DNA of 64,000 nucleotides from Plumapathes pennacea (GCA_964036295.1 OZ038466.1:25189997-25253996), one strand, 5' to 3'. Shown: positions 43,621 to 57,100, counted from the stretch's first letter. The notes: generated by a model not told the origin, from the letters alone. Translations and numbers: made by a program.

Positions 43621-43929
43621 AGTTGTTTCTCTCGAGGTTACTAATCAGCACACGAAGCAACAGATGCTTGATAAACATCAAAATAAACTCGAGGTGGGAT
43701 AGGGCGGAGTATATGTGGCCAGTCAGCTCGGACCTGGAGCCCTTCAAGCCTGCGAGGCGAAAAAAATATTGTTTGCAAAACCAATCACAGGCTGTTTCAA
43801 CAGCGACCAATAAATAATCACGAAGGAATTATGTTACCTTTGTCTTACTTCTTGATTAATTTGAGAGCTAATTTCCGATTGAACAAAGCCTTGACTTCAT
43901 GGAAGTTGTTTGTCGGCTCGGTTTCACAC
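43621..43929. promoter_or_regulatory. Divergent intergenic promoter candidate
   Basis: About 310 bp lie between copy 4 (minus) and the small plus-strand ORF at 43930. The block is duplicated at about 37660-37970. Both copies contain a GGTTTCACA half-site, the core of the GAAA-repeat element, near the plus-strand end. Confidence 0.4.
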
Positions 43930-44193
43930 ATGGCCAGAAATAGCGGACATTCTGAGCCCGCAACATTGTCAGCGGGCCCCGTTCCACCAAAAACAACTCT
44001 GGCGGCTAATGCGAAAGTCGATTATCTCCAGTTGCACAGCCTCTCGTCCCCGGTACCCATGAAACTAAACCGAAAAGAAGTATTCAGAATCCGGACATCG
44101 CGGACTCCCTACAAAGTATTTCTCACTTCGCGCAGTTCGTCAAACACTCGTCTGATAGCAATTTCCTCAGTCGTACCGTATCAGTTTAATTAG
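43930..44193 (+). CDS. Short ORF (87 aa), divergent from copy 4
   Basis: Starts MARNSGHSEPATLSAGPVPP and ends VVPYQFN. Composition is plausible but no domain is recognised. The first codons (MARNSGH) recur on the minus strand near 46731, where they lead into an unrelated sequence, so this 5' segment is itself a repeat. A minus-strand frame at 44533-44285 (NPDVQAHELVPTTERKNL...) is equally uncertain. Confidence 0.25.
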   Translation: MARNSGHSEPATLSAGPVPPKTTLAANAKVDYLQLHSLSSPVPMKLNRKEVFRIRTSRTPYKVFLTSRSSSNTRLIAISSVVPYQFN

Positions 44194-44761
44194 GCAGTGG
44201 TCGGAATCTGCCACGAGAAAAACACTGTGGCGGGAGAGATCAGTAGAAGATTTTAGAAGATCGATCGCTGGTGGCAACAGCGACTTACGAGCTACATAAC
44301 TGAGGCGTCTTGCTATAAAACAAAAGACAGATCTTCTTAGAGAGTATCGAGGTTTCCCCGGGAGAGAGTTTGGCCATGAAGTCCAAGATGCGACCTTTGA
44401 GAAGGTAAACTGCGTTGTCCTTAACAAGTCTCTTCTTCCCACTGCAATAATGTAGGGCTCTTTCACGCAAGTTTTTTCTTTCAGTTGTCGGCACCAATTC
44501 ATGTGCTTGAACATCCGGGTTATTCAACGACAAAGATTTTGTCTCCAGATTTCCTGGTGATTTGTCATGAATTATAAGTGGAATAGGTTTTGTTGAAGAG
44601 AACTTTTCTTGCCTAGAAAGGGCATTTATAACAAAGATTGGTCACACCACAAGGTTCAAATAAAACTGACTGTGATCTTGAATCTCAACTTGACTCCTAA
44701 TTCGCTGGTTCTTGACAGTTGACTTTGCAATGGCTTTCTCGCGCGCTGAAGCGTGAAATTT

Positions 44762-44923
44762 AACAAATTGACGTCAGTTTTTTATGTGTCTGTCCTCTTA
44801 TTGATCATGAAACGCGTCATAACATTGTCAAAAAGTTGTGGATCCGCAACTTTTTGACAATGTTATGACGCGTTTCATGATTAATAAGAGGACAGACACA
44901 TAAAAAACTGACGTCAATTTGTT
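44762..44923. repeat. 162-bp near-perfect palindrome
   Basis: Symmetric about GGATCC at 44842. The outer arm AACAAATTGACGTCAGTTTT is mirrored at the other end. The arm segment ATGTGTCTGTCCTCTTATTG is also present in the 288-bp repeats just downstream, so the two are related. Confidence 0.92.
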
Positions 44924-45106
44924 TTTTACAATAACAAAACTCAAGCGACGACGCGGGGAAAACACGCAAGAAAACTGGAGTTTGTTCCATTTGACCGAAA
45001 TGTTGTCAACAACTTTTCCCGCTTTCTAATTGGTCGAGTTTGAAATTCAAGACATTTCATTGGCCAAAAAGTGACAGCTTGACGTGAGCATTTCGCGCGT
45101 GCAAAA

Positions 45107-45682
45107 TAAAATTTTGTCAAAGAAGTTGGAAAGAAATGAAACTAGACGCTTTTCTGCTGCGGTTTTCTCGACAATTTCAAGACAAAGCTCAAGGAAATTC
45201 GCCTCTGAACACTTCTGGTTCTCTACTTCAAATGCCGAATGTCGCTTTTGCAAGAACTGAGGTAAAATTGAAGCTGAATTCACCTTCTTCGTCCAAATCA
45301 CTGTCGTCAGCACTCGATTTTATGTGTCTGTCCTCTTATTGATAATGAAAATTAGCCAATCACAAAGCGAGAAACTGACGTGTTATTGTAAAAATAAAAT
45401 TTTGTCAAAGAAGTTGGAAAGAAATGAAACTAGACGCTTTTCTGCTGCGGTTTTCTCGACAATTTCAGGACAAAGCTCAAGGAAATTCGCCTCTGAACAC
45501 TTCTGGTTCTCTACTTCAAATGCCGAATGTCGCTTTTGCAAGAACTGAGGTAAAATTGAAGCTGAATTCACCTTCTTCGTCCAAATCACTGTCGTCAGCA
45601 CTCGATTTTATGTGTCTGTCCTTTTATTGATAATGAAAATTAGCCAATCACAAAGCGAGAAACTGACGTGTTATTGTAAAAA
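45107..45682. repeat. 288-bp tandem duplication
   Basis: Two units (45107-45394 and 45395-45682) differ at only a couple of bases. Each ends with ATGTGTCTGTCCTCTTATTG and GCCAATCACAAAGCGAGAAA. The latter also occurs near small ORF D (about 19850-19880, reverse). ORFs through the units are mirrored between copies and look non-coding. Confidence 0.93.
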
Positions 45683-47041
45683 CATAATTTCATTGTTTTT
45701 CTTTGACGTATGCGGTTCAAGAAAAATTCACTGCCTGACGAGTGAATTCCACGTTAAATTTCACTCGAAAAACCGATATCGCACTCATCACTTTGCGATT
45801 GCTGAAAAACTGTTCCGAGATCGTAGTGATTATTGGAAACAGCATGCCTCGAATGAAAAAGCTGAAATGTTTTAAACATGGCGACTGGTGACACGCACGG
45901 TCAGTTTTGTAAAACTTGGTGCTGTAGTTTAATTGCAAATTCTATGCTGAAGTTAGAAGAAAGGATGAACAAGTCTTACAATTTAGCGGTATTTAAACAG
46001 CTCCTGCTTTGTTGGACAGAGTTTCCTTGTCCGTTCTTGAACAACCGTATTTATGCGCCACGATTCGCGACGTCTCTTTCAAAGCTTCATTAAATTCCCA
46101 AAACAAATCCTGAACTCACTTTGAAGGATGGTTTACTCACAAGGCTACACAGTTTGTTTTGAACAACTTGGTCAATTGCCGGGGCCGATCAGAGGGAGCT
46201 ATAGAACCGATCGTGAGTAGCATCGAACCTTGCTTCACTAAGCGTGCGTATCAAGTGAATGTGCGGCTAAATTCACCAAAACACATCTTTATAATCCAAA
46301 AGCGCAAGAGATACAAAGTGCCGAGGGTTACCAATAAGTTTGTTCAGAAGAATGACCTTTCTCGAAGTAAGAACCGATTGAACAGCTTCGATATTTCAAC
46401 AACTTCGAGGCAAAAAAAAAATGGTCAGTTACTCTCATCCAGTATGCCGTTTTCAGCTTGTCTGCCATACTGTAGTCTCTTAGACGTGTCTTGCATCTTT
46501 ACATTGGAAAAACGCAAGAAGTACAAATGGACAGCTACTGATTTTGTGTTAATATTTTCGGTATCATTGTATTATAAGAGAATTCGGTTGAACAGCTTGC
46601 TAATTAGTCTCTAGTTCAAAGGTACGATGATTTTTGTGTCCATCTTCATAGTAAAGTCTCTTGTTTAGTTTACACTGAAAGCCAAATAAATTGCAGCCCC
46701 TAATGCGCATGCGTGTCCGCTATTTCTGGCCATGGTCGGTATTTTTCGGCCTCGCAAAGCAACAGGCAGAAAATCCGTTTGTTTTCGCGGGCAAGTGCCA
46801 GTTGGCGACCATGTACATGTTTTTAACAAGGTGGCTTTATATGTGGTAATGCTTTGTTTGCAGGCAACCCAGGAGCAGAAGGCTACTATGGACATGAGAG
46901 TAAAATGACACTGAAATTCTGTATTTGACAAGACACAACAAGCCCTCGCAAAACGGGCATTTATTAACATATTTTTGGATTGATGAAATGTACAATTATG
47001 TTGTTAACAAAGTTCTCATGATATAAGCTTGATCAAACCTA
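45683..47041. other. Intergenic, no supported gene
   Basis: A 151-codon frame (46159-46614) and others are open, but I recognise nothing. An inverted copy of the MARNSGH segment is near 46710-46735. Confidence 0.45.
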
Positions 47042-47718
47042 TTTAAGGTCACTCCGGAGTTTCATGTGGCGCACTCGTCCATGACAAACTTTGGATCATA
47101 ACTTTTTTGGCTTTTACGTGATTCCTATAAAATTTTGAGGAACTTTGCAGCTATCATTCAGCAATAATATGATGAATTCGATTTAACTGGGGAACAATAT
47201 TTTTAGTGATATTATAGCTTAAGTGGACAGTTCTTTTTGAACAAAATCGCACCCAGTGAAAAATTCTGCTGGTATATTATTGTTAAATTCCTAGAATTAG
47301 CTTATATTAACAGAGTACATACCTTAACCAAGTTTCAGCAAAATCGTCGGAGCAGAAGAGAAATTCATGGCGAAATTTTGATAGTTTTATTACCTCCGCT
47401 TTTCTGCTCCGACGATTTTTCTGAAACTTGGTTAAGATATGTATTAAGTCAATATAGACTGATTCCAGAAATTTAACAAAAATATACCAGCAAAATTTTT
47501 CACTGGGTGCGATTTTGTTCAAAAAGTGTTGTCCACTTAAGCTATAATATTACTAAAAATACTTTTCCCCAGTTAAATTGAATTCTATCATGTTATTGCT
47601 GAATGATAGCTGCAACGTTCCTCAAAATTTAATAGGAATCGCATAAAAGCCAAAACAGTTATGATCCAAAGTTTGTCACGGACGAGTGCGCTAAATGAAA
47701 CTCCGGAGTGACTTTAAA
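47042..47718. mobile_element. Long foldback element (arms about 320 bp)
   Basis: Ends GTCACTCCGGAGTTTCAT and ATGAAACTCCGGAGTGAC. Inverted similarity continues inward through ACAAACTTTGGATCATAAC, ACTTAAGC and AATCGCACCCAGTGAAAAAT, to near the centre at 47380 (GTCGGAGCAGA). Arms have diverged by scattered substitutions. Non-coding. Confidence 0.88.
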
Positions 47719-48164
47719 CAAACGTTTGTTAAAATATCTGTTCTAGGTTTACATTTGCTCCAGGGCTCATGAAGGGAGCTTTTTTTGACTTTATACGACA
47801 AGTTATGTTCCTATATAGAAACCATATAGGTATGTGCCGCCCCAAAGAGTATCATTTTCAGTATTTTAGTCTGAAATAGGGTATCGATTTTGAGCCCTTG
47901 GTCGGGAATAGGGTAGGAGATTTTGATATTTGGTCTGAAATAGGTCGAAAATCGAATGTTTTGGTCTATAATAGGGTGGGAGTGTGCCGCCTGGGGCTGA
48001 AAACCCTTACCTAAAATTTTTAAGGAGTACCCCCGCAGGGCCCAAGTACATTTTTCCTGGAAAACAAAGTTTCGCACCGGTGCATAACAACGCAACTCCA
48101 ATATGCTGCAGGGAGTAGGCTAGCAGTGGCTTCGGTTCTATTAGGTCGTATATTATAAGTTGTA

Positions 48165-51100
48165 TTACAGGTACGCCAGCAGCACGATTTTGGGTTTCGT
48201 GCGAGGTAACTTCATGGACTTGTTTTGTGGGCCAAAAAAATTTGGCAAAACGTCCAGCGGATCACGGTCTTCTTGGTCCACTCCAGATGGCCTGCCATCC
48301 TGTCCTGGTGGTACACAATCAAGTTCGGTGGAGTGGTCATTGCACTCCTTTAACTCTTGAAAGCTCTGGGTTTCCGGCCCCAAATCTTTGCTAGCTGGCG
48401 TCTCGGGTATGAAACATAGGACTTTTTCGCAGAAGTACATCTGGTTTTCGAACATCGTTGGTCTATCGTATTGCGCTAAACGGCCATCAGCGCATTTACG
48501 TCGTTTCGTTTCGACTTGAGCATCATACTCAGCCACAGTGTCGTTATTCCCGGTTTTCGGTCTGCCTTGAAATTTCTTCACGAGACCTCCGTTTTCCGTT
48601 TGCTCTTCCTCCTCGGGCGTAGGTTCCTGACCACCGTGGCGCTTGATGATGTGCGAGTCAATTGTGTTTTCGTAAAGATGTCTGGGTAAGTCGTCTAGAG
48701 GCGGCACTTTTTGATCGACGGATCCGTCCTTCTTGTCCACTTCTTTCTTCCTTCCATTCTGAGCTTCACTGATCGTCGTGAGGTCAGAGCTGGGCATAAC
48801 TGGCGTGGAATAATAACCGCGATTTTCCAACATATCTTTTCGACTTTCGTTTGGCAGAGGAGAATAAAGTTCTACTTCAGTAAAGCTGCCAATCATCGAT
48901 ACGTCGGTGTGTGTGACAACCTCGTCATATATGACCACCTCTTCATTTGTCATACGTTCCTCAGACTTCCATTCGTCCTTCCCGGATTCGCTACGAACAT
49001 CCCCAGACGCTGTCACCGTCAAATTGCAATGGAGATTACCTGTCTGCATATCCGTCTCTTCTTTGTTACCACCTGCATTAACGTACATATGGAGCTTTGT
49101 GCGAGGGGCTGGTATGGGCTTATGCTGTGGGCCAGCGGTGTTAACGTAGTACCCGTCATGCTTAGTGGTCTCAAGGTGATGGTAAGCTGAATCGCTTGTA
49201 GCGGCGGCAAGCGACTTGTACGAGCTCTTGTCAAGTATTGTGACTCCGTATAGTTGAATGGTAGATCGACACCTGCGTCGCGTTGGAATTCTTGATTTCG
49301 TTTTTCTATGAAACCATTTCTTGCCACACTGGGAATACTCGTATCCCGACGCGTACTCCGACGGATCTTCGTATTCTTCTTCGTATTCCGCTTCCGACGT
49401 CCCACCGACATCATGTGAGGTTGGGTCCTGCTGCTCTAATACCTCTTCGTAAGGATCTTCGTCGAAATACGGTCTTGTGTAAGTATATGTGTGGTCTGAG
49501 AGGAACTCTCTCGAACACATCGAGCGAATCTTCTCCCCTGTAGGGTGGAGTTCGTCCGCGCGCACATGGATGGCTCCTTCCGGCTGCGTGACGTCAAGAT
49601 CCAGGATCATTGAGTCTTCAGCATGTTGTATTAACCAAACTTTCATCATCCAAGATTTCATTGGCTCACTGTAAGGAAAATGAACACAGGTAATTACTAT
49701 TTTCCTGTAAGCGGCATTGATGCCGGTTGGCGCAGCCAGGTTAAACTGCCGCAGGTGTGTTAGTGACAGCATTTTACGAATGTTAGTTGCTATCTTTTTT
49801 TCTTTCTTTTTGTGATAATAAGGTGGCCATTCTGTTGACACCGCGGAAATACGGCATTCTTGACGACACGTTCGTCGCAATTACTACTATTATTACTACA
49901 GTATGTAACTCGGTTAAACCGGAGGTAAAATTTCACCTCGTGTGCAAACCCCGTTTTTCTTGTGCGCAACTTATGTTATAGAAAATGCATTGAAATTACT
50001 TGTAGTTGAGTATCGAGTCCAAAAGCAGAGACAAAGAGAGTCACGGTAGCAGCGAGTAAGCCTGAATAAAGAGGTTATTACATGGGAAGGAGTGCAATAC
50101 GGCGAAGTATTTTTACGAGTCGGTTTTATTTTTTCGAGCCTGCTTCAGGCGAGAAAAAATAAAACTGACGAGTAAAAATACAGCCGTATTGCACGACTTT
50201 TCGTGTAATAAATTGTTTATTATTATATACATACTGAGACATACTCACGAAAAAGCCATATCGTAAAATTTCGTACGCAAATGAGTTCTAGCCAATGAGA
50301 GGCCGCGAACGACGCTTTTCACACGTGAAAAAAATCGTTCGTCCAATCACAAGCTGCGAACGACGATTTTTCACTACTTTTAAAGGGTTTCCCGGTCCCA
50401 TCATAAATGTCTCAGTATGTATATAATAAACAGAAAACATCATGGAAAGTGCTTTGTACAGTTTTTATTCACTCGTTGTTTCGTATCATAAAACTCACTC
50501 GCTCGCAAAGCCTCGCTCGTTCGTTTTATGATACTTCACAACTCGTGAATAAAAACCGTACGCGCGCACTTTCCATGAAGTAATCTCTATTTACACGACA
50601 AACGAGGCAGGGCAAACATTCTCGCCGCGCGCAAAATGGAACAAAAAAATGACGCGTTCGTAAACTTTGCTTGCGAAAACTGATCACGTAAGCTGATAAA
50701 CCAGTTGATCTGGTTCCTGACGAGTGCAATACGCTCCCATCTTTGCACTCGTTTTGGCCTGTATTTGCACTCAAAAATGTGAAGTCGTGTAATAAACTGT
50801 TTTCTTGGAGCTGCTTGGACGGACTGATTTACCTGCTCGTGAGACAGTCTGCGATTGCGATGAATGGCGGTCTCTGTAAGCGCTTGTATGGCCAACACTG
50901 GTGCATCACACAATACAACCAGGGAGGACAGTTCTCTGGCTGAGGAAGCCTCGCACCTTGGTCCAAATGGCTTAAAATCTACAAACCAGAAGCGAGAGTA
51001 CGTCAGTTGTTGCTTAACTCTTTAAGTCCTTCCAAAATATGTTTTTTTTCTTGCAATGATAAGGAGTATTAGAACATCATTGCTTGCCGGTAGACACAGT

Positions 51101-54100
51101 GGCTGATCCAAGTATAAACTCCCTCGTGACATTCCTGCTTTTTTGCCGAGTAGTGGAAAAAAAAAAGTAGTACAAAGAGCAGCTAAACAACGTGTCTCGA
51201 GTGGTACGGCCTAATACACTAAACTTTAGTGCGAAAAACTCCTTCCAGCTTCAATATGAGCCGGCTTTTGTACTAGATTTATGGAGAATTCTATTTTACA
51301 AGATCTGACAATTTAAGAAATTGAAATAAGAACCCAAAGAGGGCCAAAAGAACGATAATGTAAAACACACCTGGTCGTCTTCAATATCCATAAAAGGAAC
51401 TATCTGCGCGGTCCCAGGCCCACCGCCGAAAGTCGCGGCCGCTGCGAATGTTTCCCAGGCCAAGACTCCAAAGGCCCACACGTCACTCGCGTGCGAGAAA
51501 TGTTGATCCGTAATCACTTCCGGTGCGCTCCTGAAATGAAGCAGATGCAAGGAAAAGTCTTTTTTTTTTTTTTTTTTTTTTACTAAATTTCTTGCATATC
51601 ACTGATCGAGAATTTCATTGACGATTTACGAAAAGGTTCAAATTAATTCCTCTAGTTCCCTCTAGCAAAAATGTGACATTGGTATATATGATTTCGTTTC
51701 GGCCTAATGCTAAAACGCTATAAAGTCGATACCGTGAGACTAATCAAGGACTTTCGCTCGAATAAACACATTTGTGTTTTGGTCTAAGCAGCTATAACTT
51801 ACTGAAAGTTATACAGTAGTAGTAGCTGTTTTTTGTTTTTGTTTTTGTTTGTTTTTCCTGAACTACTGCTGAAGTCATTTAGAAATTCTTGTTGTTCGTA
51901 AGTTCGCTGTACCAACTAAAGGAAATTTTGTGTTCTTCGATAAACTTTCCGCTTAAATACTTCTGATTGAATTGTAACAAGCTCTCGCAAGGACTGTTTT
52001 GGTGTAACAATGGCATCGAAAGAAAAAGAACAACAAAAAGAGATTATGTTCTTACAGGGTGGCCCGAAGGATCTTGCAAAGAATTATAAAGGATATCTTC
52101 TTTCTTCTTCTTTTTCCATTAAAACTCATGTGATATAAGATAAGGTATCCTGCCCATGAACACACATGCAGCTACAGTAAATTCTTGGGCATGCATTCAA
52201 TTGTTACTAATGTTTCGCCTATTAAAACTCACCATCGCAATGCATCGCTGTACAAGGGACATTTGGCCGTTTGGTATACAGGTGACAGGTCATACAAAGG
52301 TTCATCATATGTGGATGAATAAAGATCATCTGGTTCGGTGAGGCGCGGGACACTGCCACGGTAAGAGCGACCAAACCGGGACACTTTCACCTTCGAAAAA
52401 TTGTACACGGTTTGTGACTGAAAACATTTCAGGCTGGGGATCTGGGCCCCCACTCAGTTGAGCCTCTGACTCGTCCCCATTCGTCCCTCCTCTTATATGC
52501 CCTTGGTCATTTCTCCTTCCCGTCACTCCCCGTGAGCCCCCGCAAGAATAAAAGAGAAGAATGGGGACGAGTCAGGTTGAGCCTGGGGTAGGGGTATTTA
52601 GCCCGAAGTCGACTCGACGAAACATTGAGACCTTTTTCTAGCTATTTTCTAACTAGACGTGATGTGACGGGAGATAAGTTCGGAGTACTCTGGCCCCAGA
52701 GGTTTCCTCGCTCTCTGTGGGCCGCGGGGAGCATTTGACCTGAGTATCATGCTTTTTCCGGGGAGTTTTAATAGGCCGGGGGGAAATTGCCAGCGCCAAG
52801 GCTCTCATCAGGTTGGCGCGCCCGCACTACTGATCAGCAGCGTCGAGCTCGTGCCCAGGGCCTTCGCATTACGTGTCAGTTTAGCTTCAGGCGGCAAGTC
52901 AGGTAAGTCAGTTGGGCTTTGTAGTTCTTTTTTCTGTTTTTAAGAGTACTTGCATTATTCATAAATTTGGAATGTCCTCTTGCAACTGCGTACATGTGAA
53001 AGTTTTGGTCGCGTCAGGTGCATGCAGCTCAGGAGTTCTGGGATACCGGTTTTCTCTGTTTCAAAACAAACTCCAGTGCGTCCAATCCTTCTTATGAAAA
53101 TTAATTTTCGTTTTCATGCAAATCAAACTCATTTTCATAAGAAAAGTTTCACACTAGGCCTCGGTTTCAAACAGAGGAAACAGGCATTTATCTTATTCTG
53201 TAATCCTTGTATTGTTTAAGGTCCCTGATAATGCTCTTCCCCATTTTAGGGTCAGGAATTTCTACCGTCAAGACTATTTAATAGACTTACCTCCATGTGG
53301 CTTGTCACAGCAATGTTTTCAGCTCTCAGGTCTCCATGAACAATGTTACTGTGATGCAGGTATTCCATGGCAGATGCCACTTGAGAAAGATACCTGATCA
53401 AGTCAGTGTTAGAACATCTGGTTTTCAGGACATAGTCTTTTAAGTTGCCCATTGATGGTGCTGCTGAGATCTACAGTGAAAGATATTGAATTTTAGTCAA
53501 AATGATGGGAACAGTTCTCAAGGGTGTTTACCATGTCTGATATGAACTATAATTTTAAAATTTTAGGTATCATAAGAAAGGCTGGACTGGGGAAAATCTA
53601 TTGGTTGAAGAATATGAAAGATATGTTTTTTAGTTTGAAATAATACTTCAGGGCCTGACGAGGTCCATGTCCATTTTCTGTTGTCCACCCCAAAGTGTAA
53701 GATATAGTATACTGTATTTGTAATATTAGAACCCTTGTGGTGAGAGAATAACCAGCTGAAGGGATAGAGCTCTTACCACTTGGATTCTGGAACCTGATTG
53801 GCTGATTTCCAGCACTTTACAAAGGTAGTCATTATCCAGTTTACACAGTTCTTGTAGATGCTGCAGTTGAGTGTTTCCTCTATACACAATGGACTCTACT
53901 GCCACAGGGCCCTGCCAAATTGACAATAACATTACATTGCTTATTGCTAAATATTTATGCATTTTACTGACTAAGCTTATAACCTTAATTTACTCTTTGA
54001 CTGACACATTTTTTGCCTGCTGTAGCTGTGTGACCCTCATACACTGGATGTGTATACGAGTCCAGGCACGCATGAAAGGTCTGCTAACGGAAAAAGATAA

Positions 54101-57100
54101 AAGACTGTGCCTGAAGTACGCACAAGACATGGTTCCATTTTGGTAGGCTGGTTGAGAGGGAGGAGGGAGGGAGAAGAGCTGTATATACTATATTATCTTA
54201 TACACAATAATTATTATTACCCTCTTCCAACAGCTGGCTGACATAGGGTGATCTGATGTAAGACTGACTGGCAGTTCCCCAAACTTTCCAGAGGCTACTC
54301 CAGGCTCAAAAAGTATGGGATAGAACTGTGGAAGTATTTTAGAGTTATTTAGACTTATGGGTTTATGGAGTACACATGCAAACATGTGTAGACAAAAACC
54401 AGCAATGGTAAGAGGCAGTTACAAACACAACAACAAAACCAGCAACAACAAGATGATGAGCACAACAGTTAGATGTGTAGAGATTAGTAGCACCTCCACA
54501 TATACCTGTCCAGTACATTATACTGATTACGTTGATCAAATTTTCACTATTTGTTTAATGATATTTTAGAGCCATCTCTTTTGCTGGATTTAAGGTGTTT
54601 CCAAAAGATGATTGGCTTTTTCTTTTTTCCTTTTTTTTTTGTGCAGGCAGGGGGGGGGGGGGGGGGGGGGGGCTTTATCTGAAATTAACACAAACATTAT
54701 TTCATGGTTGGCTTTGTGCAGTTTGTGAATTTGAAAAGGTGTCACATCTTTCTGTTTTGCAGGCTGCTGATGTGACATCAGCCTGGCATTCATAATATCC
54801 AAATACCTACTATGCCTTATGTGCATATATTATCAACCATCAAGAAATCTCCAAGGGCAGTCAATACACAACAAAGCTAAAGGTAAGAGCAATCCAATGT
54901 ACTAGTGTATTATTTTAATGGTATCCTGTTTTCAGGGCAAAACTCTCCTTCAAGTTGGGAAAATATTTGTAAAGTATGACATGAATTTCTCATGTATCAT
55001 ATTAGCTGAGCATTTACTTACTGAATTGCTGGTTATTGTGGCATTTTTCAGTGGGGGTAGACTTGAAAGTGGTTTGGCGTTTTTACCTAAACCAAAAATT
55101 ACTGTTAAATCAACAATAAAGAAATACAAACACATGGGACATAAACAAACATGAATCAGTGCCACTAAAATGATAATGTTCATGTGCATATGGGGATTTC
55201 CAATACAAAGACAAATGTGGCATTGGCCAAGCTGTGTGGTCTTAGGCTTTTACTCCTGTGAATTGTCAATCAGGAGCTGGAATGCTCACTAGAAAATAAT
55301 ACAACATGCAGTTTGGATGAAACTTGGGTTTTGACAGACTTGCTTAGATATGGCTTCACTTGTATACATGTAATGATTGCTATGGATCATATTAGTTTTA
55401 TCTTACCGGAAACCATGTTTTCTTCTTGGATCTCTTGAAGTTTACATGTTATGGTCTCAAGGTCTGGTCTCTTGTTTCTGTCCATAACCCAGCAAGACTC
55501 CATTAAATCATAGATGGAATCTTGAAAGCCAACCTCTTTGGGTGGATGTCCCCCTTTGCTTACCTGAAAGAAGAGTGGGTGCCCAAGGAAAGTTGAGCTT
55601 CGTGTGAATTAGTTCTAAAAGACAAAATACATAAAGTTGAAAATTTGATTTTATGCATCCTTGAGAAACTGAGGTCGATAATTTGTGAGCGGTTTCCACC
55701 GACTTTTGAAAACCGAAACCTGGAATTAATTACAGCGCCAGTTTTAACCATCTGAAAGCGAAAAGTAATTTGCAGCTTGTTATACGTGAAAATATTGCAA
55801 TCCGGATTCACTTTTGCTCGTGGTTGGTCAAATCGAATAGTCTAAAAAGCGCAGCAAAACCAAAACAGTGTCACAGGAAAAGTCAAAAACCATTCTAACT
55901 TACGTAATCAATGACATCTTGATCACAATCCAGAGATCTGCATTCTCTTGTCCGTGCATAAGGCTCACAGCCAAACGTGAAGATCTCGTACATGGTTACA
56001 GCGAGTGCCCATACATCAGATGCTGTGGAGAAATGGAGCGGAGGCTGCAAACATTCTGGGGCGGCCCAACGCACTGCTATGCCCTCCGTGTCTCGAGAAA
56101 CAAACTCGTGCGTCTCTTCTACGCTGCAATACGAATATGTGCCATCGGTATCCTCGTGTGGTTTTAGAGGGCGTGCAAAATCCAGTGAAGTTAACTTGCA
56201 TGTGAAGTCTTTGCCAACCAGAACGTTTCGAGCCATGACTGAACGATGGACAATATTATGCCTCTTCAAGTGAAGCAGCGCCGCTGTGATGTCGATGCAC
56301 ATTTGGAGGAGGCGGTCAATCGACATTGACAGCGACTCTTCATCTCGCATACCCCTCAGGACGTCAAGGAGGTTTCCTCTCGCCTCGAGGTCAGTGATGA
56401 TGTGGTAGGGAAGTCGTTCCGTGTCGTATGCCAGCAAACTCGGGATGTTTGCATGAGGGCTGAGCTGGCGGAGGTTGAATGCTTCTATGATGAAATTCTG
56501 GTGACGCTCTTTAACTTTGTTATCGTCCGCGGCTTCTTTGGTTGTGGGCCTGAGAATCTTCACTGAAGCTTCGCGCCCGCGAAAGACACCAGCAATGATC
56601 ACGGAAGAATCGCTTTTCCTTTGAGACTTCGTGTTTTGAAATTCTAATGCCTGATTTTTATGATACCAGCCCAAGAACTCCTCCAAGACGTGGCAAGGAA
56701 TGTGCTCTCGGTCATGCCAGTAGAGCTTGTAGACAACGCCCTTTCTTGTGATCGAGTCAGGACTGAACACGATTCTGGACGCATGGTACTCTAGAATCAT
56801 TCGTGATGCCTGAGTCTTCTTTATTTCTTGGATGCTGAGGAGCTGGATCATACAGTAACCGGCTTCTGTTCGGATTGCTGCCAAAAAGGAATTGTGAACT
56901 GTTATAGCCAAAAAAATTAAAGGGAAAATTATAAACTACTTGTTACTCTCATATTTCATACTGTGTATTTTCTAAAAAAGTTCGTACATGTCCAGTTTTC
57001 TCCTTCACAACTTTCCAGTTTTATATATTATATATATTTTTGACATCTTGTTTGTCTTTTAGGATATTTTCGCATTGTGCATCTCGAGAGATCAGAGACC

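Noticed and set aside
45047..45630. Duplicated ORFs of 68-88 codons on both strands
   Set aside because: Copies of the 288-bp repeat; similar frames on both strands and no recognisable protein.
49669..49880. N-terminal extension of the 571-codon minus-strand frame
   Set aside because: The exon starts at the acceptor 49668/49669, where phase joins exactly to the preceding kinase exon; the codons above it are intron.
52929..53219. Plus-strand ORFs around an intron of the pseudokinase gene
   Set aside because: They overlap a dispersed repeat and lie opposite a well-supported spliced gene.
54370..54560. Possible transmembrane exon in the pseudokinase gene
   Set aside because: A leucine-rich frame arises from GTT/GCT low complexity; the phase-correct exon is 55022-55086, which joins directly to 54325-54221.
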